Part shown: one piece after another, positions 55,882 to 64,000 of the stretch
How positions within the stretch are numbered: the stretch's first letter is position 1
Layout: every line of letters begins with the position of its first letter
Assembly (NCBI GenBank): GCA_950097015.1
Contig: CATNEN010000002.1
Coordinates: 3,875,001 to 3,939,000, forward strand
Source: Macrostomum hystrix
Lineage: Eukaryota; Platyhelminthes; Macrostomidae
DNA length: 64,000 nucleotides
Reading direction: 5' to 3'
The notes under the pieces: generated by a model
Database searches by the model: none
Seen by the model: the letters and a program-made list of their open reading frames with translations, nothing else
What the model was told of the DNA's origin: nothing
Made by a program: the position numbers and the translations under genes

Positions 55882-58321
55882 ATGCCCTGCGTCCATTGCA
55901 ACGGGTTCTACAGCGCCCTTGAGGATCAGCCGGTCTGTCCCGTGTGTCATTCCTTCCTGTACCAGTTCCAGTGCACCGCTCTGAAATGGGACGACGAGGA
56001 TGGCGACTCAGGCACTGAGGAAGAGGCCGCGGCCGCAGCCGCCGCAGCTCCCGGCCCTTCGTCAGGATCGGAGGAGGCTCGGCAAGAATTTCGCCAGCTG
56101 AGTCAAAAACAGCAGAAACAGATGATGCTGCAGCAGCAGCAGCCATTGCTAACTAGCAGTGTGAGTGGCCTTGTCTGCTCAGCTGTCGAATGCCGAACAG
56201 TTCAAGAAAAGTTGGTGATTCCAGATTGAGCAGTGTGAGGACAGTTGGTGATTCCAGATTGAGCAGTGTGAGGACAGTTGGTGATCCCAGATTGAGCAGT
56301 GAGTACAGTTGGTGATCCCAGATTGAGCAGTGTGAGGACAGTTGGTGATCCCAGATTGAGCAGTGTGAGTACAGTTGGTGATCCCAGATTGAGCAGTGTG
56401 AGGACAGTTGGTGATCCCAGATTGAGCAGTGAGTACAGTTGGTGATCCCAGATTGAGCAGTGTGAGGACAGTTGGTGATCCCAGATTGAGCAGTGCGAGT
56501 ACAGTTGGTGATCCCAGATTGAGCAGTGTGAGGACAGTTGGTGATCCCAGATTGAGCAGTGTGAGCAGAGACAATACACAGCCTTCCTACTTCCAGGAGT
56601 CCGGCAGAGGCGCCAGCTTGGACTCGTTGCCCACCGAGCTCATCTTGGCTGTTCTGGCCCATTGTGACGACATGACGGTGTGGGCCCTACTAACCGTGGG
56701 CAATCGGCGCATTACTCAAATCATTGAGCGGGAGTTCTCAGACGCCTATTGGCAGCGGCAGCTCACTCACCGTTGGCCGCTGTTCTCTCTGCGGCGTCCT
56801 CTGAGCTCCTGGCGCTCACTCTACTCAGACCTGCTGCTCAGCGCTCCCTGCCTGGCCTGTCTGTCTAGCGGCCCGTCCAGTTGGGACGCCGACGAAGCGT
56901 CGTCATGGAGACAGCGTCGCTTGAGGCTGGAGTACCGCAGCCTGATGCAGGAGCCGCCCTACGGTGTGTCGGCCGTGCCAGTGCCTGTGGACAGCGGCAG
57001 ACTGTCCCAGTGGCAGGCTGTCATCTGCGGCCCGCCCGGCTCTCCATATGAGGGCGGCGCTTTCTTCCTGTCCCTGACTGTGCCGCACAGCTATCCGCTG
57101 CGACCGCCCCAGATTCGCTTCCTGACTAAGGTCTGTTAGAAATCCCATTTCTGTTAAGGAAATCCAATTTCTGTTAAAGAAATCCTATTTCTGTTAAATA
57201 ATCCCATTGCTGTTAAAAAAATCCCATTTGTAGTAAAAAATCCCTTTTTCTAGTAAAGAAATCTCATTTCTGGTCAAGAAATCTCATTTCTGGTCAAGAA
57301 ATCCCATTTCTGGTCAAGAAATCCCATTTCTGGTCAAGAAATCCCATTTCTGGTCAAGAAATCCCATTTCTGGTCAAGAAATCCCATTTCTGGTCAAGAA
57401 ATCCCATTTCTGGTCAAGAAATCCCATTTCTGGTCAAGAAATCCCATTTCTGGTCAAGAAATCCCATTTCTGTTAAAGAAATCCCATTTCTGATAAAGAA
57501 ATCCCATTTCTTGTAAAGAAATCCTATTTCTGTTAAATAATCCCATTGCTGTTAAAGAAATCCCATTTGTAGTAAAAATACCTTTTCTTGTAAAGAAATC
57601 TCATTTCCGGTCAAGAAATCCCATTTCCGGTCAAGAAATCCCATTTCTGGTCAAGAAATCCCATTTCTGGTCAAGAAATCCCATTTCTGGTCAAGAAATC
57701 CCATTTCTGTTAAAGAAATCCCATTTCTGATAAAGAAATCCCATTTCTTGTAAAGAAATCCTATTTCTGTTAAATAATCCCATTGCTGTTAAAGAAATCC
57801 CATTTGTAGTAAAAATACCTTTTCTTGTAAAGAAATCTCATTTCCGGTCAAGAAATCCCATTTCCGGTCAAGAAATCCCATTTCTGGTCAAGAAATCCCA
57901 TTTCTGGTAAATAAATCCCATTTCCATTGAAGAATCCCATTTCTGTGGAAGATGTAGCATATTTACAAATCCAATATTTTTCGCTAAGATTCCGTAATCC
58001 CACCTCCTGGTTCCCCACACTGAGCAGGTGTTCCACCCGAACGTGAGCAGGCACGGTGACGTTGGTCTGGACGCCATCCTGCCCACCAATTGGAGCCTGG
58101 CTCTCACCCTGGCCAAAGTGCTCGTGTGTGTTCAGAGCCTGCTCACTGATCCCTACACTCAGGTGAGCATGGAGCCGGCCATCGCTAAGCTGTGCCTGGA
58201 GAATCGGCCGGAGTTTGAGCGCACGGCCCGCCTTTGGACCTGGAAATATGCTATGCACGACTTTGTGAGGCCGGTCACTGAACAGTTGAGCAATCGGAAC
58301 AATTGCTACTCTGATCTGTGA
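55882..58321 (+). CDS. F-box plus UBC-fold protein lacking the catalytic cysteine
   Basis: Exons 55882-56160, 56597-57130, 58028-58321, all phase 0, giving 368 residues. The N-terminus has a CxxC...CxxCH zinc-like motif (C3, C6, C19, C22), followed by acidic and poly-Ala/Gln linkers. Residues about 100-145 are an F-box (SLDSLPTELILAVLAHCDD ... YWQRQLTHRW). Residues about 200-368 are a ubiquitin-conjugating (E2) fold: LEYRSLMQEPPYGVSAVPV, ICGPPGSPYEGGAFFLSL, YPLRPPQIRFLTK, then FHPNVSRHGDVGLDAILPTN. The HPN triad is intact, but the residue eight after its Asn, the E2 active-site cysteine, is Gly284. Inferred: a Skp1/cullin-associated factor with a ubiquitin-binding or scaffolding UEV-like module, not a catalytic E2. 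The donor after exon 2 (AAG|GTCTGT) is weak, but the protein continuity across it is clear. Introns are filled with minisatellites. Confidence 0.88.
56205..56570. repeat. 31/33-bp minisatellite in F-box/UBC intron 1
   Basis: About eleven copies of AGTTGGTGATCCCAGATTGA plus GCAGTGTGAGGAC, with 31-bp variants (GCAGTGAGTAC). Open on both strands in places. Not coding. Confidence 0.93.
57135..57930 (-). repeat. 20-bp satellite in F-box/UBC intron 2, inverted relative to upstream array
   Basis: About 40 copies of AAGAAATCCCATTTCTGGTC with grouped variants (TGTTAAAG, TTGTAAAG). A block of several units (AAATAATCCCATTGCTGTTA onward) recurs near 57190, 57533 and 57770. Confidence 0.95.
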
Positions 58322-59404
58322 ACTGCTGTTACTGGCGATTTCTAGTACCTGGCATTTCTTGTTAGACCCTCTACTATTGGCGATCATTAATCTCGTGAAT
58401 TGTGAACTGGTTGCATGAAGTCTGTCTTACCTTGCCTCACCTGAAGGGCTAACTACCTCACTGTGCCTAATCATATTATTATTGTTAACGTTTTTTGTTG
58501 TCTAATACGGATTCGTTTCTTAATAGGGTAGAAAATTTGTTGCCTAAAACGGCCCTTTTTAAGACCACTCAGAAATTGTATTACAAAACGGCCCTCTTTA
58601 GGACATTTAAAATTCCCTGCTTCTTAACAATTATCTACGTAGCTAAATTTATTTGTCTTTAATTGATTCCTTATTAAGGTATGAAATCTAATTCAAAGTA
58701 TAAGTAATCATTAGGTTGCATCGCTTTTTTATTTATTTTTGTACATATATTGTGTGCATTTGTGCTTGTACACCTGACTACGAATTGAATTCTATCAAGC
58801 TATTAAAGATAATAGATTAATAAATAATTCTAAAAGCTCTCTCTAGTATTAAATTTTGTATAAAAATTGATAAGTTGTTATAAGCAAACACTAATTTCAC
58901 CAATATTACATTATTTGCAATTTATCATTTCCATATTTGAAATGTTGCTCTGTTTTGAACAAATAGTTTGGTCATCTGCCATCCTTATTACAGCTTCTGT
59001 TTCTTTTATTTTGTTTATAACAAAAACTTGGTGAAAATGAAATAGAAATATCGATTTTCCTGATACCATAATTCTCAGTGATGAATAATAACATAACGAG
59101 AAAATTCTCCCAGCCAAAAATTGGAATACATATCGGTTATTTTAGTGTAGCGTCTGAATCTTTAATTAAGTGAAATCGGAAGTTCAAGGCTAAAAGTTCA
59201 AGAAGTTAAAAAATTATCATTTCACAAAAGTGTCAAATACGCTTTCATGCACTTTTCATATAAGAGCTATATGACATTTTATTTGAGTACTTGAAGGAGT
59301 TGCTCTCTTTGTTACATTTGACTTGAAAATTTTCAACATGTACACGTAGTTCAGGGTCGGTTAACTCCAGCAGCATAACTGCTCACACCATCTTATCTGA
59401 TCTC
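58322..59404. other. F-box/UBC 3' flank, no gene seen
   Basis: AT-rich. AATAAAT near 58819 might be a poly(A) signal 0.5 kb after the stop. Nothing else recognised. Confidence 0.45.
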
Positions 59405-61150
59405 TGCCATGTCTCATCTCTCCCGTGTCTCATCTCTACCGTGTCTCGTCTTTCCCGTGTCTCATCTCTACCGTGTCTCGTCTTTCCCGTGTCTCATCTC
59501 TACCGTGTCTCGTCTTTCCCGTGTCTCATCTCTCCCGTGTCTCGTCTTTCCCGTGTCTCATCTCTACCGTGTCTCAGCTCTCCCGTGTCTCATCTCTCCT
59601 GTGTCTCATCTCTCCTGTGTCTCAGCTCTCCTGTGTCTCATCTTTCCCGTGTCTCATCTCTCCCGTGTCTCAGCTCTCCTGTGTCTCTGCCCTCCCGTGT
59701 CTCATCTCTCCTGTGTCTCATCTCTCCTGTGTCTCATCTCTCCCGTGTCTCATCTCTCCCGTGTCTCATCTCTCCCGTGTCTCATCTCTCCCGTGTTTCA
59801 TCTCTCCTGTGTCTCATCTCTCCTGTGTCTCAGCTCTCCTGTGTCTCATCTCTATGTGTCTCATCTCTCCTGTGTCTCATCTCTCCTGTGTCTCAGCTCT
59901 CCCGTGTCTCATCTCTCCTGTGTCTCATCTCTCCAGTGTTTCATCTCTCCCGTGTCTCATCTCTCTCGTGTTTTATCTCTCCCGTGTTTTATCTCTCCTG
60001 TGTCTCATCTCTCCCGTGTCTCGTCTTTCCCGTGTCTCATCTCTCCCGTGTCTCATCTCTCCCGTGTCTCATCTTTCCCGTGTCTCATCTCTCCCGTGTC
60101 TCATCTCTCCCGTGTCTCATCTCTCCCGTGTCTCATCTCTCCCGTGTCTCATCTCTCCCGTGTCTCATCTCTCCTGTGTCTCAGCTCTCCTGTGTCTCAT
60201 CTCTCCCGTGTCTCATCTCTTCCATGTCTCATCTCTCCTGTGTCTCATCTCTCCTGTGTCTCATCTTTCCCGTGTCTCATCTCTCCTGTGTCTCATCTCT
60301 CCTGTGTCTCAGCTCTCCTGTGTTTCATCTCTCCCGTGTCTCATCTCTCCCGTGTCTCAGCTCTCCTGTGTCTCAGCTCTCCCGTGTCTCATCTCTCCTG
60401 TGTCTCATCTCTCCTGTGTCTCATCTCTCCTGTGTCTCAGCTCTCCTGTGTCTCAGCTCTCCTGTGTCTCAGCTCTCCTGTGTCTCAGCTCTCCTGTGTC
60501 TCATCTCTCCTGTGTCTCAGCTCTCCCGTGTCTCATCTCTCCTGTGTCTCAGCTCTCCCGTGTCTCATCTCTCCTGTGTCTCATCTCTCCTGTGTCTCAT
60601 CTCTCCTGTGTCTCAGCTCTCCTGTGTCTCAGCTCTCCTGTGTCTCAGCTCTCCTGTGTCTCAGCTCTCCTGTGTCTCATCTCTCCTGTGTCTCAGCTCT
60701 CCCGTGTCTCATCTCTCCTGTGTCTCAGCTCTCCCGTGTCTCATCTCTCCTGTGTCTCATCTCTCCTGTGTCTCATCTCTCCTGTGTCTCAGCTCTCCTG
60801 TGTCTCAGCTCTCCTGTGTCTCATCTCTCCTGTGTCTCATCTCTCCCGTGTCTCATCTCTTCCATGTCTCATCTCTCTTGTGTCTCATCTCTCCTGTGTC
60901 TCATCTCTCCCGTGTCTCATCTCTCCTGTGTCTCAGCTCTCCTGTGTCTCAGCTCTCCTGTGTCTCATCTCTCCCGTGTCTCAGCTCTCCCGTGTCTCAT
61001 CTCTCCTGTGTCTCAGCTCTCCCGTGTCTCATCTCTCCTGTGTCTCATCTCTCCTGTGTCTCATCTCTCCTGTGTCTCAGCTCTCCTGTGTCTCAGCTCT
61101 CCTGTGTCTCAGCTCTCCTGTGTCTCAGCTCTCCTGTGTCTCATCTCTAT
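59405..61150. repeat. 16-bp satellite, about 109 copies
   Basis: Unit GTCTCATCTCTCCTGT with C/T, AT/AG and CC/CT variants. Because 16 is not a multiple of three and no unit has a stop, all three plus frames stay open for about 600 codons. The variants occur in longer recurring blocks, for example several CAGCTCTCC units in a row around 60440-60490 and 60615-60665. Confidence 0.97.
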
Positions 61151-61518
61151 GTGTCAAGTGTGTTTCGGCTCTGGCAGTGAAATGCCAATACCAAATCGTC
61201 TATCAGCAGGTCAAACCACCCACCCGAGTTTCTGCTTTCACTCACTTTCTCACTGGCCTGCCCTGTCTACTTACCTGTTGTTTAAATTTGCTCAATATTC
61301 TCTCTCTACTTGTCTTACTCTGTTTCTCTAGTCCTTATGAAATTACTTCCATGCAAAAAAGTTAACGGTAAAATAAATTGTACGGCAGAGAATTATTAGA
61401 GCAAAGTGAGTTGGCATTCCATCTGTTGAGTTTGAGTCGCGTGTGTGTGTGTGTGTGTAGGTAATCAGAGCATGTTTTATCTAAACGTATTTTTTCTTTC
61501 TTTATGCTCTAATTTTAG

Positions 61519-61788
61519 GAGGCTGCACCGGGGGGTGGGGTCGCAGCAACTGCTTGGGTTTTGGAGTGCAGTCTTCAAACAGTCGGGCTGATTGTGCTTA
61601 AATATTCTCGCAGCGAAAAGGTGAGCAGCAGTGTTTAGTGTTTGAGAAGTCCTCCTAAATGTATAGATCCTGCTCATTCTGCTCAACTTAGGCCATTGTC
61701 GAATCAGGTGGACCGCCTTCAGGCCTCACAATGTCATCAGCGCAGCAACTTAGCAGTGCCAATAGGCGATTAAGCTTGAAGACTGCTA

Positions 61789-61820
<32 letters not shown>

Positions 61821-62819
61821 GGAAATCATAACAATAGTTCAACAGTTGCTGGCAAATCTGCCATCACTAGGGATGGCCTGCGGAACACTCTCAGGGGTAA
61901 GTGGTGTGCAACAATTTTTTATGTACAAGTGACACAATGTGTCACTTGTGTTTTCATTTAACGGCTTCCAATGCGCGGACAACCCTTTGGTGTTTTGGTA
62001 GCTTTAATGAGACTTTGGATTTTCAATTAAATATCTTCAGTTTTAAGTTTAAGTTAATTAAGGTTTGTTTGTGCGATTTTGGTCCAAGAAATATAAAGTG
62101 ATTTTAAATTTGATTTAGGTTTTAGATAGGTGATTTAGGTTTTAGATTAGCGATTCAGGTTTAGAAGTGTGGTTTAGGTTTTAGATTGGCGATTTAGGTT
62201 TTAGAAGTGTGGTTTAGGTTTTAGATTGGCGATTTAGGTTTTAGAAGTGTGGTTTAGGTTTTAGATTGGCGATTTAGGTTTTAGAAGTGTGGTTTAGGTT
62301 TTAGATTGGCGATTTAGGTTTTAGAAGTGTGTTTTAGGTTTTAGATTGGCGATTTAGGTTTTAGAAGTGTGGTTTAGGTTTTAGATTGGCGATTTATGTT
62401 TTAGAAGTGTGGTTTAGGTTTTAGATTGGCGATTTAGGTTTTAAATTGGCGATTTAGGTTTTAGAAGTGTGGTTTAGGTTTTAGATTGGCGATTTAGGTT
62501 TTAGAAGTGTGGTTTAGGTTTTAGATTGGCGATTTAGGTTTTAAATTGGTGATTTAGGTTTTAGAAGTGTGGTTTAGGTTTTAGATTGGCGATTCAGGTT
62601 TTAGAAGTGTGGTTTAGGTTTTAGATTGGCGATTTAGGTTTTAGAAGTGTGGGTTAGGTTTTTGATTGGTGATTCAGGTTTTAGAAGTGTGGTTTAGGTT
62701 TTAGAAGTGTGGTTTAGGTTTTAGATTGGTGATTTGGGCGAACGAGTTTGACGCCAGTATTTGCCAATAAAACAAAGACCTTTCTATTCTTTCCAGGGAG
62801 GAATATCATTCCGGCTTAG
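61519..62819 (+). CDS. Unrecognised gene, three 3' exons
   Basis: Exons 61519-61620 (after a strong pyrimidine tract and TTTTAG, donor AAAAG|GTGAGC), 61692-61896 (intron only 71 nt, donor AGGG|GTAAGT) and 62797-62819 (after CTTTCCAG), in compatible phases and ending TAG. The frame reads EAAPGGGVAATAWVLECSLQ, ... SRSEK, then AIVESGGPPSGLTMSSAQQL, NRRLSLK, an Ala-rich stretch and RNTLRGRNIIPA. NRRLS fits a PKA-type phosphorylation site. If translation begins at the internal ATG (61731) it is a 62-residue protein and the first exon is 5' UTR. The open frame across exon 1 favours a longer protein with earlier exons upstream. No family recognised. Confidence 0.5.
62115..62735 (+). repeat. Alternating two-type 20-bp satellite in an intron
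   Basis: Units GGTTTTAGATTGGCGATTTA and GGTTTTAGAAGTGTGGTTTA alternate almost strictly (a 40-bp dimer), with a few doublets of one type. It lies in the last intron of the gene at 61519-62819. Confidence 0.96.
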
Positions 62820-64000
62820 TCACTGCTCAAAACGCAATGAGTTTCCTGACCCTTCCTGACCCTCGCCAGACCCAGCAAACGAATGTCCCATTGGTTCAGT
62901 AGATCCGAAATTCTCTATTGCCAATATCAGACAAAGAAGAATTTGGATAGGGTTTTTATAATTTTTTTAGCCACTCAAGACTAGAGTAGCTATAGCTAGT
63001 AGGCCTATTTAGCAAGCGACAGCAGAGAATATGATGACTCAGGTAATCCAGAATGTTACGGAACACACTAAATTTAATATAGTTGTACATGTTTAAACTA
63101 GCAATGGTAAGTACTGTAGCAAATTTACTGATAACAGATAAGAAAAAATAATGCTAGATAAAGTTATAATGGTAGATATAGAAGGCCAGATGCAATTCAG
63201 ACCATTCTCTCGCGTTACATGTATGCAGCAAATATCGGTTTTTAAGTCTGTTATTTATTTGCATTTAGCCTAGAATATTTTTGGCATCGACTCCTTAGTG
63301 TATGTACATTCATCAGTAATGTACATTTAGTGTGGGCCCAGACGGGCGTTCCTTGGCGCACCTACCCCACGCCTCCGATTTTTGGGGTCTGAAAACGCCC
63401 CTCCTACTTTTCTTTATAGAGTAAAAAAACGACAAAACAACGATAGATAGAGAGTTGGGTGGGGTATGGTGTGGTTCCCTTTCCTCAAATAGCTGCCCCC
63501 CCAACCAATAATGAAGTGAGTGTCACAGTCGTATAGTTTTGTTGCTTCGATCTGGGTGTGTTGGGTTTCACACTGCGGGGAGTGGGGTGGGTAATTGGGC
63601 TGCGCTTGTCCTTGACTGAACTGAACTTGAGAAACGCTGCATATATAGAACTACTTCCCAGTTGGCACTCATTCTTGTAAATTGTAACTTTGCCCAGAAG
63701 CTGTACTTACTAGATAATTGAATTAAATCACAATGAGAGAAGGCTCAATTTGAACTCTCGAACTAGACAGACAGGAAATAAATCTGCTTTGCATTTCGGA
63801 TCTGGACTGCTCATTCTCTAATTTTATAAAGAGTTCTTTATTTTAGTTTAGTGCGCATTTTTCTATACCTTGACTCCTTTTCCGCCTGTTATTAACTGGA
63901 AGTAGCTATTATTGATAGGCTTATTTCATCCTCTGCGAAGTTATGCATAATTCTAGTTGCGCATTTTTCTGAAGCGCACCTATACGATTTCTCCTGCCTG
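62820..64000. other. Right-edge intergenic DNA, no gene seen
   Basis: Presumed 3' UTR then AT-rich sequence. Open frames are short and without motifs. Confidence 0.45.

Noticed and set aside
56153-56662. Minus-strand repeat-protein-like frames (about 125-169 codons)
   Set aside because: Produced by the 31/33-bp minisatellite in the F-box/UBC intron.
59409-61365. Three overlapping open frames of about 580-646 codons (Ser/Leu/Cys/Val-rich)
   Set aside because: They are the three frames of a 16-bp satellite without stop codons. Each translates to the same 16-residue repeat. No coding signal beyond the array.

Overview
This is animal nuclear DNA: spliced genes with GT/AG introns, tRNA-derived SINEs, cut-and-paste DNA transposons and many satellite or minisatellite arrays. 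The recognisable host genes are metazoan: a tektin-3, a RASL12-type small GTPase, C2CD5, a CLIC C-terminus, a secreted WSC protein and an F-box/UBC protein. I infer a bilaterian invertebrate, possibly a lophotrochozoan or flatworm given the repeat load and divergence. The sequence alone does not fix the species.

Layout. (1) 0.4-1.5 kb, minus: three exons of a RASL12-like Ras-family gene whose 3' end lies beyond the left edge or is unresolved. (2) 2.1-2.6 kb: a SINE inserted inside another SINE. (3) 4.6-8.65 kb, minus: a complete six-exon tektin-3 gene. Its first intron holds a SINE blown up from within by 32 copies of a 32-bp unit. (4) 12.2-13.3 kb: a 1.1-kb terminal-inverted-repeat transposon with an 8-bp target duplication and a THAP zinc-finger exon. 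(5) 13.9-15.3 kb, plus: a two-exon secreted WSC-domain protein. (6) 17.3-40.7 kb: transposon-rich accessory DNA. It holds a Mutator-like MITE, a frameshifted HMG-like gene, two nearly identical inverted arms (satellite plus a terminal-looking sequence) that face each other, a KDZ-superfamily transposase pseudogene, a dead mariner, duplicated methyltransferase pseudogene pieces, and the last two exons of a CLIC gene. (7) 42.5-43.2 kb: a second intact Mutator-like MITE. (8) 45.5-51.6 kb, plus: a complete eight-exon C2CD5 gene. (9) 55.9-58.3 kb, plus: a three-exon F-box/UBC gene lacking the catalytic cysteine, bracketed by oppositely oriented 20-bp satellites. (10) 59.4-61.15 kb: a 16-bp satellite. 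(11) 61.5-62.8 kb, plus: the 3' exons of an unrecognised gene.

The host genes are unrelated to each other and do not form a cluster: cilia/flagella structure (tektin), membrane trafficking (C2CD5), ubiquitin (F-box/UBC), signalling (RASL12-like) and extracellular binding (WSC). The strongest system-level story is the KDZ locus. A transposase gene (minus) and an HMG-like gene (plus) each have their 3' end next to one of two facing, near-identical transposon-like ends, with 8.6 kb of other DNA between them.
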